57,798 nt of DNA from a virus: positions 1-57,798 of the IMG/VR virus record IMGVR_UViG_3300032893_000052, one strand, 5' to 3'. Below, piece after piece: positions 26,300 to 35,053 of this stretch. Every line of letters starts with the position of its first letter. Within the stretch, counting starts at the first letter, position 1. The notes under the pieces were generated by a model. The model did no database searches. It was not told the DNA's origin and was given only the letters and a program-made list of their open reading frames with translations. The position numbers were made by a program, and so were the translations under genes.

Positions 26300-28123
26300 T
26301 TATCGCCTTGCATCAAAGGATATGCTGACAGTCTGGTCCATTCCTGCCAAAACAAGATCAGCTGTAGTAGTGAACACATTTCCATCTACGTGGAATGACA
26401 GATTCTCCACACTACCAATGCGTGTGTCGGCTAAAAGGCTTGTGCGCGCATTCAACTGGAAACCAACAATGCTACGAATCAATGCCTTTGTACCGAGTGG
26501 GTACTGAAGACCGAACTCCGGGTGCGTAGGAAGTGTGTTCTGTTCAGTCGAAAACTTGATTTCTATGGCTTGCTCCATGTTCGGCACGCCTTCAATCCGA
26601 TCTACGTCACCGCGCTGATTGCGTGCGATGTCGAACACTGATTGTGCACCACCGACGGAATTAGCGATGAGCAAGAGATCACGACCCAGACGAGCTACAA
26701 AGTCGTCTTCAGGTTGCTTTGACACCGCCACACCAGAAAGTGGCGCGCTTCCACCTGTGACCGGTACAAGGATAGTGTCACCTGGCCTAAGAACAGAGGA
26801 TCCATCTCCTGTAGGGTCTATGTAAGGGGGTTTCAGATCGTTGGTTATGACAAGCTCTTTCCACCGTGCCTTATCACCCAGCAAACGCTGTGCAGCTGTG
26901 AATATATTCTCACTCCCCATTATGGTTGCGTTCACTGTAGCGTTGCCGGCCGATACGTTCTGTAAGTCAGTCGGACTGCCTCCAGTGTATGGAGGTCGGC
27001 TGTTGTTGTCTGTGTTGCGGTACGCAGAGGAGCGTGTGTTTAGCTTTTGTGATAGTGGCTGTGAGAACAAGCTATCTTCCGCTACGACACGTGAAACAGC
27101 GCGTTGGATGCGTTTTGCAGCTTCCCTAGCAATGATCAACTGACTCGAAATGCCGTGCTCACGGTACAGATCCATTTCTGTCGTAAAGTTGCCTAGCGAC
27201 TCATACATAGACAAGCTGTTTATAGCCAGCTGTACGAGAGACGTTCTAGGTGACGTAATCAACAATCGAGAGGTTGAAGACGTAGGAACGCTAGTCAGCG
27301 CATTGAGCAGTGTGCGCGTAGGGATCAGTATGTTGTTGATTGTTGCTTGCGCTATACCTGTAATGCGGTCACCAATAGCATTGAATGTATTCAGAGCAGC
27401 CGACAACTCTCGTACAGCTTGAGCCATACGCCCATTGAACGTCTGCAACGCGTTCCGGGTGAGCATGACATCGGTCTTAGGCTCTGACCTGAATGACAGT
27501 TTGCTGATCGTTCGCAGCTGAATATCGTATGCAAACGTCAACGGACTCGATGACTCTCTGCGAGTTTTGAACGAGATAGGCTCTACGAGATAGAACTCAC
27601 CTTCTTTGCCGTTCTGCCACACCATTATGGTGTCCGCTGACGTAGTCAGGTCTTGTACAGCGTCAAAGTACGCACGGAAGAGATTACGCAGGTCAATGAA
27701 GTCTTGGAATCCGCTTGACTCACCTCGCGGCAATAACGTCCTGGGATCAGACAACAGATTGAATGGATTAGGAGCGCTAGGAAGCGGAACACCAACAATC
27801 GGTATGATCAATGGACCTGCTTTGTTGGGGCGCAGTCCAGTAGTACCTGTGATGTTGACATTCTTGTAGATAGACCCCTGACGCTCAACAAACTGACCGC
27901 CATCTTGTGTGGGGGTGATTGTGACTGCAGCTGGTTCTTCCAAGTCAATCGTCTTTGGGTTGACCTTGAACACGAACTCCTGCGTAGCCACCTGCTGTAG
28001 CGTTGCTTGGCTTGACGTAGCGAACTTCTTGTTGAGCACAGCCAGCGCATACAATCCATCGCTGTCTGATCGTGAAGAAATCAGCCAGTTGCGTAGGTCT
28101 GCAAGCGAGCGTGTGTCAGCCAT
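26300..28123 (-). CDS. Tail/baseplate protein with LysM-like and gp25/gpW-like domains
   Basis: 607 residues. The N-terminal part (EFVFKVNPKTIDLEEPAAVT, then KNVNITGTTGLRPNK) looks like a tail-tube or baseplate domain. Around residues 390-450 is a LysM-type segment (AAQRLLGDKARWKELVITND followed by LRPGDTILVP). The last ~110 residues (YPLGTKALIRSIVGFQLNAR, then GSVENLSFHVDGNVF) have the pattern of the gp25/gpW baseplate wedge family (R-x-x-NLS-x-x-x-DG). A separate gp25 gene is not visible in the window, so this fusion may fill that slot. It lies between gpJ and the OB-fold spike. Confidence 0.78.
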   Translation of the reverse strand: MADTRSLADLRNWLISSRSDSDGLYALAVLNKKFATSSQATLQQVATQEFVFKVNPKTIDLEEPAAVTITPTQDGGQFVERQGSIYKNVNITGTTGLRPNKAGPLIIPIVGVPLPSAPNPFNLLSDPRTLLPRGESSGFQDFIDLRNLFRAYFDAVQDLTTSADTIMVWQNGKEGEFYLVEPISFKTRRESSSPLTFAYDIQLRTISKLSFRSEPKTDVMLTRNALQTFNGRMAQAVRELSAALNTFNAIGDRITGIAQATINNILIPTRTLLNALTSVPTSSTSRLLITSPRTSLVQLAINSLSMYESLGNFTTEMDLYREHGISSQLIIAREAAKRIQRAVSRVVAEDSLFSQPLSQKLNTRSSAYRNTDNNSRPPYTGGSPTDLQNVSAGNATVNATIMGSENIFTAAQRLLGDKARWKELVITNDLKPPYIDPTGDGSSVLRPGDTILVPVTGGSAPLSGVAVSKQPEDDFVARLGRDLLLIANSVGGAQSVFDIARNQRGDVDRIEGVPNMEQAIEIKFSTEQNTLPTHPEFGLQYPLGTKALIRSIVGFQLNARTSLLADTRIGSVENLSFHVDGNVFTTTADLVLAGMDQTVSISFDARR

Positions 28124-28125
28124 GA

Positions 28126-29250
28126 TTACTTCGTCTTCACAGCCTGACTCAGGTGTGAGTTAGGGTTGAACGATGTGATTGCTGAACTGAGAGTTGGGGT
28201 AGCGCTCGCAACAGCAGCCTGCAGTGATGGAGGCGTAATAGGAGCCGCTGCAATAGCTGCAGCAACCGCTGTGACCCATGTGCCGAGAGCAGACAACAGC
28301 GTCGCCGACGCAGCCGCCCAACCTGTGCCTTTGATGACCGCCTCCACCGCGTCAGCTGCCCCGAGCAAAGTCTGCGTCGCAGCGATGATTGCGTTGTTCT
28401 TGGCGGTAAGCGTCATGTCTCCTTGCTGCGCTGTGACTTTGACGTCTTTTCCCGCAGAGGCATCGATCAAGTCTTTGGTCACCATGATCTTGGTGTTGGC
28501 GACCGCCCTCTGCTGATTTGGCTGTGCGTTAGGTGGCCACAAAAAGTCCGGCTCGTCAGGGTCCCCCAGCACTGCCGGATTCCAGTTCAGCTCAAGCTGA
28601 GCGCTGTCCTTGACGGTCACACGCACATGGCCACCAGACGCACTAGGAGCGCGCTGGCCGTTACGAAACGGCTGGTCTGCCTCACTGGTATCCAGGAGCA
28701 CGGTACCGCTTGAGGTGACTGCCATGCGCGTACCTTGAAACCTCCGCACAAGACGACGTGCTTGCTTCAAACTGCCGTTGACACCACTAGTTAAGTTGTC
28801 ACGTGTGTTAGCTGCATGAGGCCACCAACAAGTCATGAATGGCTGGTTGATGGACCCTCCAATGAACGACACAACGCACCAATCGCCATCTAACTTCGTA
28901 ACTGAAATATCTTGCAAAGAACTCTTGACAAGCGACTCATCTATAGATCCTGTGACACCTTTTGGAATCTCTTCGGAGAAGTTATCGAATCCGCTGCTTC
29001 CCCTCGGTGTGACCACCACGCTAGGCAAGATCCATGGGCTATCACTACCGTCGTTTACGACAAGCACACGTGCTTCTACTTGAGTTCCTCGTCCGTCGTA
29101 AGCAACGTTCGATGATCGGTTGAGATCGTCATCCGACGCGTACACATTCAGCACAATACCCAACACAGGATAGTATATGTGCTTGTCGGCATAGTCGCTT
29201 GCCTGGAAACGCAAAGCGCCTTGCGAAATAGTGCCTGAACGCGTACGCAT
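28126..29250 (-). CDS. Baseplate central spike / gpV-like OB-fold protein
   Basis: 374 residues. Residues ~15-160 contain the OB-fold pattern of phage needle and spike proteins: a strand with KHIYYPVLGIVLNVYASDDD, ending with CVVSFIGGSINQPFMTCWWP. The middle has a long repetitive acid/polar stretch (KDVKVTAQQGDMTLTAKNNA), typical of a beta-helical spike stem. The C-terminal ~80 residues are Ala-rich and helical (GTWVTAVAAAIAAAPITPPS), unlike T4 gp5, and no lysozyme domain is present. The product should form the cell-puncturing tip under the hub. It overlaps the hub gene by one base. Confidence 0.8.
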   Translation of the reverse strand: MRTRSGTISQGALRFQASDYADKHIYYPVLGIVLNVYASDDDLNRSSNVAYDGRGTQVEARVLVVNDGSDSPWILPSVVVTPRGSSGFDNFSEEIPKGVTGSIDESLVKSSLQDISVTKLDGDWCVVSFIGGSINQPFMTCWWPHAANTRDNLTSGVNGSLKQARRLVRRFQGTRMAVTSSGTVLLDTSEADQPFRNGQRAPSASGGHVRVTVKDSAQLELNWNPAVLGDPDEPDFLWPPNAQPNQQRAVANTKIMVTKDLIDASAGKDVKVTAQQGDMTLTAKNNAIIAATQTLLGAADAVEAVIKGTGWAAASATLLSALGTWVTAVAAAIAAAPITPPSLQAAVASATPTLSSAITSFNPNSHLSQAVKTK

Positions 29251-31469
29251 TAGTCGTTTGCCTCCTCTTCAGGAGTCTTGATCTGTTCAGGCACGATCGT
29301 CTTTGAACCCTCACTATCCACGTACGCCGTGATGGATTTGCCACCCTTCTTCACAAGGTTCGACTCTACGTCCACGAGGTTGTGTGCACCGACGTTAGTC
29401 GGATCTGTGCGCGTTGTAGCTCCGATCGTTGACCGCGTATCCTGCACAGTGAAGTACTGTGCGAGTCTCCCATCTCGGCTACGGTTACCAGAGGACACCT
29501 GTAACGTCAGGTTTTGGTCATTCAGAAAGACAGGTGGAATGTAGGCTGGAAACGGATCATTCCTCTGTCCGCGTGACACTTCGACTGTTGTCGTAAATGC
29601 GCCCGGATACGCCCACTGGTGTTGTACAGACTCGACGTAGTAGCTTTCATGCCTGTCGAACCAATCCAACCGGTACCCAACCCGTATCTCAGGCATGCCA
29701 CGAAGAGTGATACTGCCTGTGAGGAACTCCTGGTTGTGTAGAAACCAATGGTCCATGAGAATCGTCCACCGAATGAGATTCTTGCGCGGGAAACGATTGC
29801 CTTGCTGACCGTCGTTGGTTGAGTTTGCATAGTTCGCAAACTCTGTGGACAACTCACGCAAACGTAGCCCGTGCCTAGATATGCTGACTTGGTTGACGAT
29901 AGGGTTGAAATTGCTTAGCAGATCCCTATAGCCGTCTACAGGTACAGGTGACGTAGCGAACAGGTGAAAGACGTTAACAATGTCTTCATCACTACGCCCT
30001 ACTGAAGCTTCTTTGACATCTGTGTTGTATATGGTGATGCTGTCTATATGCTTCGTCGCCTCGGCGTCTTTGAGGTACGCAGGAGGACTCGGAGACAGAA
30101 TCTCAGGATATGTGTAAATGTGTCGCCCAGGTGTGTTTGGATTGACCGCAAACACTGGCCCCATCCACACATCACCGGCAGTGATTTCCGTGCTGTTAGG
30201 GCCACCAGGAGCTACGACTAGCTCATCCAAGTTCAAGTGCTCTACAACAGAATACGGATACTCTCGAAACAACACTGCTGGAACGTATTGCACAGCAGGT
30301 ACTGTAGCTGGCATTGAGCCAAATCCGTCAGTGTTGATTCCAAGCTCATCCGCCTCGATTGAGTATGGACCAGACACGAGTCCTGCTTGTTGTACAGGGC
30401 GAAGATCGAAGATCAGCTCATTGACCATCTCATTGCAGTGACCATACAAGAACTGAGAGAGCGTCTGGTTGCCAGCAGACCACACACCTTGACTCATATT
30501 GAACCCATCTACTGTAAGGGATTCAATGAAATCCAAGTTGAGCAAGTCATGTATACCGATCGGTAATGACGGATCCTGCACAGCTTGTACTAACGTCTGA
30601 AACGCAAGCAAATCTGCATTCGCACGAAGTGTAATAGCTGCTTGGCGTTTGGCATCGATAGCAGCAAGGTCCTCGTCGGCGTCAGTCTGCTGCGCTTGCA
30701 ACGCGGCTTCCTGCAGGATGGCGCTCACATTGTTCTCTAGATCATTTGGATTGAACCCAAGCGTAGAGATCAGCTGAATCACGTTGGTAGGTAACCGAGC
30801 TTTCGCACGCTGAACAGCACGCTTACGCACATTCTGGAGATCGGAACGCATGGGTGTATAGCTATCAGGCAGGACCCATTGCTGTTGAAAGCCGAGAAGA
30901 ATGCGAAGGAAGTTCTCAACAAAGTCAGCTGGCGTACCTGTGATGGTGACTCCAGCATTGCGCATAGCAATGCCAGCGAAATTCGTTTGAGTAGGGCGAC
31001 TAGTCCCTGAGTTAGTGCGTACAAAGCGCTCGTCTAGATTCGTACGCATGTAGTTGTTGAAGTATATGAAGGTCTTGTCAATCGCCTTCTGGAAGTCGGA
31101 CCCAATGATCACAAAGCGTGTAGTAGAGTTGCCGTTCTCATCCACACTCTCTTGGCGTTCAACCCGGTCCACATAGCCCATCATCACGCGCACCAAGCCA
31201 CGCTGGCCATCGCATGGGTCTATGTAGATGTTAACCACATCATTTGGAAACACGAGATTACTGTAGTCACGTCTCGGAACCAGCTGCATCTGAAACTTAC
31301 CCATCGCCTTTGTGTTCTTGCTAGTCGACAAGCTGATCACATCTAGCGACAGGTCTATAGCTTGTCCGTGAGAGACATCTGTGCCTGTTGTATGAGAATC
31401 TACACGCACAAGCACACGGGTGCGCATGCGTACAGTTTTCTCATCAGCAACAGAAGTCTTGATCGGCAT
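29250..31469 (-). CDS. Baseplate hub protein (gpD/gp27-like)
   Basis: 739 residues. The N-terminal domain (ISLSTSKNTKAMGKFQMQLV, then VVNIYIDPCDGQRGLVRVMM) has the first-barrel pattern of hub proteins that extend the tail tube (late control gpD/gp27 family). There follows GYVDRVERQESVDENGNS and a helical insertion at ~250-310 (AALQAQQTDADEDLAAIDAK). The second barrel contains LRGMPEIRVGYRLDWFDRHE and YYVESVQHQWAYPGAFTTTV. The C-terminal ~70 residues are charged. Placement between the tape measure and the spike gene fits a hub. The ATG overlaps the tape-measure stop. Confidence 0.85.
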   Translation of the reverse strand: MPIKTSVADEKTVRMRTRVLVRVDSHTTGTDVSHGQAIDLSLDVISLSTSKNTKAMGKFQMQLVPRRDYSNLVFPNDVVNIYIDPCDGQRGLVRVMMGYVDRVERQESVDENGNSTTRFVIIGSDFQKAIDKTFIYFNNYMRTNLDERFVRTNSGTSRPTQTNFAGIAMRNAGVTITGTPADFVENFLRILLGFQQQWVLPDSYTPMRSDLQNVRKRAVQRAKARLPTNVIQLISTLGFNPNDLENNVSAILQEAALQAQQTDADEDLAAIDAKRQAAITLRANADLLAFQTLVQAVQDPSLPIGIHDLLNLDFIESLTVDGFNMSQGVWSAGNQTLSQFLYGHCNEMVNELIFDLRPVQQAGLVSGPYSIEADELGINTDGFGSMPATVPAVQYVPAVLFREYPYSVVEHLNLDELVVAPGGPNSTEITAGDVWMGPVFAVNPNTPGRHIYTYPEILSPSPPAYLKDAEATKHIDSITIYNTDVKEASVGRSDEDIVNVFHLFATSPVPVDGYRDLLSNFNPIVNQVSISRHGLRLRELSTEFANYANSTNDGQQGNRFPRKNLIRWTILMDHWFLHNQEFLTGSITLRGMPEIRVGYRLDWFDRHESYYVESVQHQWAYPGAFTTTVEVSRGQRNDPFPAYIPPVFLNDQNLTLQVSSGNRSRDGRLAQYFTVQDTRSTIGATTRTDPTNVGAHNLVDVESNLVKKGGKSITAYVDSEGSKTIVPEQIKTPEEEAND

Positions 31470-33475
31470 CAGTGTCCTGTGGAATCCTTACGACCAGCTG
31501 CAGTGGGTGCCGAGGAACTGCTTACACGCATCGGCACACCAGGGTCTGCGGGTGCTTGTGTTCTTGGCTTGTGCCTTGTTGCTTTCGCATCTGCGGCATG
31601 GTTGACCATTTCTTTGGAATTTTTAACCAGTTCCGTCAATGCAGGCACAAGCTCCGGCGGCCATTGTGACTTATCCATTTTAGTCGGGTCTAGGAACGAA
31701 GCTGTCTGTCCAGGAAGAGGATTCTTGTAGCCCCACTTGAAAAACTCAGAACCAATCTGTGCTCCAAACTTCTTCTCAATGAAGTCTCGTTGCTGCGAAA
31801 ACCGTAAACTTTCAGAGACTGTACTGCCTGCCCCGCCAGCTCCTTCGACAGGTGTTTTCATCCCTCTGTGCCAAGCGGCTTGAATACGCTTTGACAAGGC
31901 CTCATTCTTCTCTTCCCTTTCAACATCTATTCCCAAAAAGTTAGCAAACTTACGCTGTGAGTCCTTGCCGCCGATCAGCTCTTTGATCCACTTAGCCAAG
32001 TCCAACACAGCAAGTACTAGCGCACGTTGTAAGTCTTCCACAGATTCCATGATGTCTTTGATCTTGGCGCCTAGAGCTGCAGACTCGTCGAACTTGGCTG
32101 CAATACGTGCCAAGTCAGTGCGAGCTTCTTTCATCGCAATGAAGCCTTGCTCTTCGATCGGCTTGGTCTTGTCCAACTCCTCTTGCAGTTTCTTCTGTAT
32201 GTCTGTACCGTCTTTGGACTCTTCGTAGATCTTCTGAAGCGCGTCCATGTCTTGCATAGACGACGCAATACCTAGTTGCTTACCTAGATACGCACGCTCA
32301 TCGCGGTTACCACCTGACATGCGGTTCAGGTATTCCATCACGTCTCTGAACGTGTTCTGGTCCTGTAAACCTTTCTCCTGTCTGCGCGTGGCTTGGAAGA
32401 ACCCAACACCTGAGCCCGGCCGACCGAACCCTAGCGCCTGCATGATGATGGCTTGTCCTTCGTCGCCACCACCAGGTGCAGTCACGCCTTGCTCAAACTT
32501 CGCGAGCTTCGCCAGCCCGCGTTGGCCCTTGAAGCCTTCACCACCTGCGCGCCCGAACAGAGCAGCGAGTTTTGTATAGCCTGTGGCGTCTACTATCCCA
32601 GCTGCAGTAGTACCTGCTCTACGAATGAGCTGTGAGATACCTTCCGCAAACTCGGGAAAGCGTGCCTTCTCCAAACCAGAGAAGAGCGCACCTGCTTGCA
32701 CTCTCTCGAACTCACGTACACCGAGAGAGAAGACTTGCTTTTTCCCGCCTATAGTCTGTTGTTGCTTTGCGAACGAAGTACCGCCTTGACGAATGGCTCC
32801 GAACAGATCACCGACTTCACCTGCCTCCATGCCTGTGGCTCTGGTGGCAGCCATGAGAGCCCGCGCAGCCTCTGGCGTGGATTGACCTGTGGCGCGTGCT
32901 GTAAGGGGCATGAATCCCGATACATCACCAACGTTGTATCCGTAGCGAGCACCGCCAGACTTGAAAGCATTGCCGAGGATCCCACCCTTGTAACCAAGCC
33001 CGATACTTGACCCAAGTTGCTTCTGCAGCCCTAGGTAAGTTTCGTATCCCTTGAACGCAGCTCCGATCAGAATCCCACCAATAGCACCTACACCAAAGCC
33101 TATAGCACCCAGGCCGAAGCCACCTAGCTTCTTGAGAAAGCTAGTCTGCTGTTTGTTGTGGTCGTTTTCTTTCTTTTGCTCTACAGCACGGTTACGCTTT
33201 GTAAGCTGCTGGCTGCGCAACTGAATGCCAGCCATGCGCGTGTGTGCTTGTGTTTGTTGTTTGAGATGCTGCTCGTCTTTCTTTCGTTCTTGGTCTTTGA
33301 GCTTGAACAGCTCCCGAGCACGCTTCATCTCGTCTTTGTGAGCACGCTCGTCAAGCTTACGGAAACTGGCTCGTCCCTTCTCATGACGCTTCGTAAGCTT
33401 GTCCAGTTCCGCGAACGACTTTCGCAGATCCTTGAGGTCACTAGTCCATTTGATCTGGAATTTGGCTTCAGCCAT
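31469..33475 (-). CDS. Tail tape measure protein
   Basis: 668 residues. The N-terminal ~115 residues form a long highly charged coiled coil (KLDERAHKDEMKRARELFKL). Then comes a Gly-rich hydrophobic stretch at ~120-150 (GFGLGAIGFGVGAIGGILIG) able to cross a membrane. A globular helical region follows (ARALMAATRATGMEAGEVGD), similar to other tape measures. A second helical region ends with a disordered Pro/Ala/Ser tail. At 1.5 Å per residue the tail would be about 100 nm. It follows the two overlapping chaperone ORFs, the canonical position. Confidence 0.88.
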   Translation of the reverse strand: MAEAKFQIKWTSDLKDLRKSFAELDKLTKRHEKGRASFRKLDERAHKDEMKRARELFKLKDQERKKDEQHLKQQTQAHTRMAGIQLRSQQLTKRNRAVEQKKENDHNKQQTSFLKKLGGFGLGAIGFGVGAIGGILIGAAFKGYETYLGLQKQLGSSIGLGYKGGILGNAFKSGGARYGYNVGDVSGFMPLTARATGQSTPEAARALMAATRATGMEAGEVGDLFGAIRQGGTSFAKQQQTIGGKKQVFSLGVREFERVQAGALFSGLEKARFPEFAEGISQLIRRAGTTAAGIVDATGYTKLAALFGRAGGEGFKGQRGLAKLAKFEQGVTAPGGGDEGQAIIMQALGFGRPGSGVGFFQATRRQEKGLQDQNTFRDVMEYLNRMSGGNRDERAYLGKQLGIASSMQDMDALQKIYEESKDGTDIQKKLQEELDKTKPIEEQGFIAMKEARTDLARIAAKFDESAALGAKIKDIMESVEDLQRALVLAVLDLAKWIKELIGGKDSQRKFANFLGIDVEREEKNEALSKRIQAAWHRGMKTPVEGAGGAGSTVSESLRFSQQRDFIEKKFGAQIGSEFFKWGYKNPLPGQTASFLDPTKMDKSQWPPELVPALTELVKNSKEMVNHAADAKATRHKPRTQAPADPGVPMRVSSSSAPTAAGRKDSTGH

Positions 33476-33477
33476 TG

Positions 33478-34068
33478 TCAGCCTTTGTGACCTAACAACA
33501 ATTCAGTCCAGTCCTCACCTACATCTTGCAGACCACTGCCAAGCACTTTCTTCCCTAGCAAAGCACGCTCATCCGCAGATCCTGGTCTAACGAACTTGCT
33601 AGCCATTCTAGGGTCATGTAGTGGTCTAGTTCTTTGTCGTGGTCCCCGCTTCTCACGCTCCTGTTTGAGGCGTTCCTTCTCTTTTGGAGACATGCCTTCT
33701 TCAAGGTCAGGCGTCAGCCCTTGCGCAAGTTCACGCTCCCACTTGTCGATCAACTCATCGCCTGTTTCCTCGAAGTAGAATTCACCGTCTTTTGCGAATA
33801 CACGACGGGCTTCCTCCGGATGCTCAGCGAAGTAATCCTCGTAGAATTCAACGAGGAGATCAGGAATCGTGGACGCTTGAGCTAACTCATGCGTCCAGGG
33901 CAGCTGATACTTTTTGACCCACCACCGCCGTAGGAGTGTTTCCAGTGACGGTTTGCGTATGTTGAGTGCCGCTGTCTTGCGAGCGTACTCCGTCAGATCC
34001 GTTGTCTGCTGTTGGTTGTCTACTTTTGAAGCTGGCTTCGAACTTCGCCACCTCCGCATATACAGCAC
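33478..34068 (-). CDS. Tail assembly chaperone T segment, probably made by ribosomal frameshift
   Basis: This 196-codon frame overlaps the upstream chaperone ORF (33887-34375) by 182 nt and lies directly before the tape measure gene. It contains a Trp-rich start (LLRRWWVKKYQLPWTHELAQ), an acidic helix and a very basic C-terminal half (MSPKEKERLKQEREKRGPRQ). This is the geometry of lambda G/GT-type genes, where a frameshift adds a T domain that binds the tape measure. The only in-frame starts in the overlap, GTG 34068 and ATG 34059, lack a Shine-Dalgarno sequence. The T frame is +1 (equivalently -2) to the G frame. Slippery A-runs are at 34024-34027 (TTC-AAA-A) and 33911-33915 (CAA-AAA-G). Separate translation cannot be ruled out. 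Confidence 0.72.
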   Translation of the reverse strand: MLYMRRWRSSKPASKVDNQQQTTDLTEYARKTAALNIRKPSLETLLRRWWVKKYQLPWTHELAQASTIPDLLVEFYEDYFAEHPEEARRVFAKDGEFYFEETGDELIDKWERELAQGLTPDLEEGMSPKEKERLKQEREKRGPRQRTRPLHDPRMASKFVRPGSADERALLGKKVLGSGLQDVGEDWTELLLGHKG

Positions 34069-34375
34069 GCACCAACTTCAGATTGGAGATTTCCTCCAAC
34101 TTAAACCACACTGGTTTCTGTACGATGCACACAGATAGGTGTGCAATCATACCATTGATCCAGTCAGTTTCTTCGTCTATGCCTTGACCGGTAGGATTAC
34201 CGTTTTCATCCTTCACACAATACATCCCGCCGCTCAGCTGTGCTTTCTTCACACCGACAGCACCAAAGTCCATAACAGACAGACGCTTGACAGTAAACAC
34301 ACCCTGCAAACGTTCATTATCGTCTTCATTGGTGAAATCGATGTTGAACGTATGAATGTTCTTTGGATTTGGCAT
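33887..34375 (-). CDS. Tail assembly chaperone G-like protein
   Basis: 162 residues from ATG 34375 (MPNPKNIHTFNIDFTNEDDN). This start lies 2 nt beyond the tube gene stop, so I prefer it to a longer form that begins 11 codons upstream inside that gene. The protein has an N-terminal beta-rich half (GVFTVKRLSVMDFGAVGVKK) and a helical C-terminal half (ISNLKLVRAVYAEVAKFEAS), followed by a polar Ser/Thr/Gln tail inside the overlap with the T frame. Small acidic proteins with this pattern between tube and tape measure are usually assembly chaperones that are absent from the finished virion. Confidence 0.75.
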   Translation of the reverse strand: MPNPKNIHTFNIDFTNEDDNERLQGVFTVKRLSVMDFGAVGVKKAQLSGGMYCVKDENGNPTGQGIDEETDWINGMIAHLSVCIVQKPVWFKLEEISNLKLVRAVYAEVAKFEASFKSRQPTADNGSDGVRSQDSGTQHTQTVTGNTPTAVVGQKVSAALDA

Positions 34376-34376
34376 C

Positions 34377-34808
34377 TTAGCCACCAGCAGGGCGCTCGAA
34401 TTCGTCACGAAGACGAATCGTCACGAATGTGATGTTTTCGGACACCAAGCCACGTGCTGTGATGTCAAACGAGTGTTCCTGTGTCTTACAGTTCTCGAAT
34501 TGAGCGACAGTCTCACCTGTAATGTTGTCTTCAACCGAGCAAGTGAGATCTCCACTAGTGAGGATGTTCTCCTCAGTAGGAAAGATGCCAAGCGCTTTCA
34601 GTGATTGACCGACCACACGGAATACCTGCGCATTCAACGTGCAACGATACGCTACAGGCACGTATTCACGCACCTCAAGCAAATCGAGCACATCTACAGG
34701 CTCGTAGTCAATCGACTCAGTACCAGACACACCACCAGCAAAACCAACAACAGCACCGTCGATCTTGAAACGTGATCGCGCACCGCTAAACACAAAAGGA
34801 GCAGGCAT
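34377..34808 (-). CDS. Tail tube protein
   Basis: 143 residues, the usual size for a myovirus tube. The whole protein is beta-rich (FSGARSRFKIDGAVVGFAGG, then FENCKTQEHSFDITARGLVS), matching the tube fold, in which six copies form a hexameric ring. It is preceded by a strong ATAGGAGG site. The neighbours are sheath and a small structural protein upstream and the chaperone pair downstream. It has its own leader region with a putative promoter and terminator-like hairpin (34857-34954), consistent with the need for many copies. Confidence 0.82.
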   Translation of the reverse strand: MPAPFVFSGARSRFKIDGAVVGFAGGVSGTESIDYEPVDVLDLLEVREYVPVAYRCTLNAQVFRVVGQSLKALGIFPTEENILTSGDLTCSVEDNITGETVAQFENCKTQEHSFDITARGLVSENITFVTIRLRDEFERPAGG

Positions 34809-34856
34809 AGCAAACCTCCTATCTGAGCGGAACCCAACAGGGCTCTACGGACTTCG

Positions 34857-34886
34857 AAAAAACGACTCGTGATGGAGGTCGCGAGT
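34857..34886 (-). terminator. Terminator-like hairpin with U6 tract in the tube leader
   Basis: On the minus strand ACTCG (34886-34882) pairs with CGAGT (34869-34865), enclosing a mismatch and a further GA/TC pair. It is followed by CG and six T residues (34862-34857). It lies 49 nt upstream of the tube start codon. The stem is short, so it may act as an attenuator or as the end of a small RNA. Confidence 0.5.
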
Positions 34887-34925
34887 GCTGCGGTTGCTGG
34901 CGCCTATGGGCGCACAGCAAACTGA

Positions 34926-34954
34926 ACGCTAGCTGATTATGGCCTTCTCGTCAA
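34926..34954 (-). promoter_or_regulatory. Putative sigma-70-like promoter upstream of the tail tube gene
   Basis: On the minus strand TTGACG (34954-34949) and TAGCGT (34931-34926) are 17 nt apart. It lies in the only gene-free stretch longer than 200 nt and between two terminator-like structures. Between it and the tube gene is also a compact hairpin, GCTG-T-GCGCC-CATA-GGCGC-CAGC. The -10 is a poor match to consensus, and the phage could use another sigma factor. Confidence 0.45.
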
Positions 34955-34986
34955 CCTCTCAGAATGGTAGGCTATGGTCTCACCCC

Positions 34987-35044
34987 AAAAACACAGCGGC
35001 GGTGTCTTCCCACTCACCATGGTACCCCCGACCCCGCCGCTGTG
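34987..35044 (-). terminator. Rho-independent terminator after the 126-residue structural gene
   Basis: On the minus strand CACAGCGGCGG (35044-35034) pairs perfectly with CCGCCGCTGTG (35002-34992), followed by five T residues (34991-34987). The intervening ~31 nt contains a smaller ACCATGGT palindrome. It is 9 nt beyond the upstream stop codon. The 11-bp GC-rich stem and T-run make termination likely. Confidence 0.75.
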
Positions 35045-35053
35045 CCCGGAACT

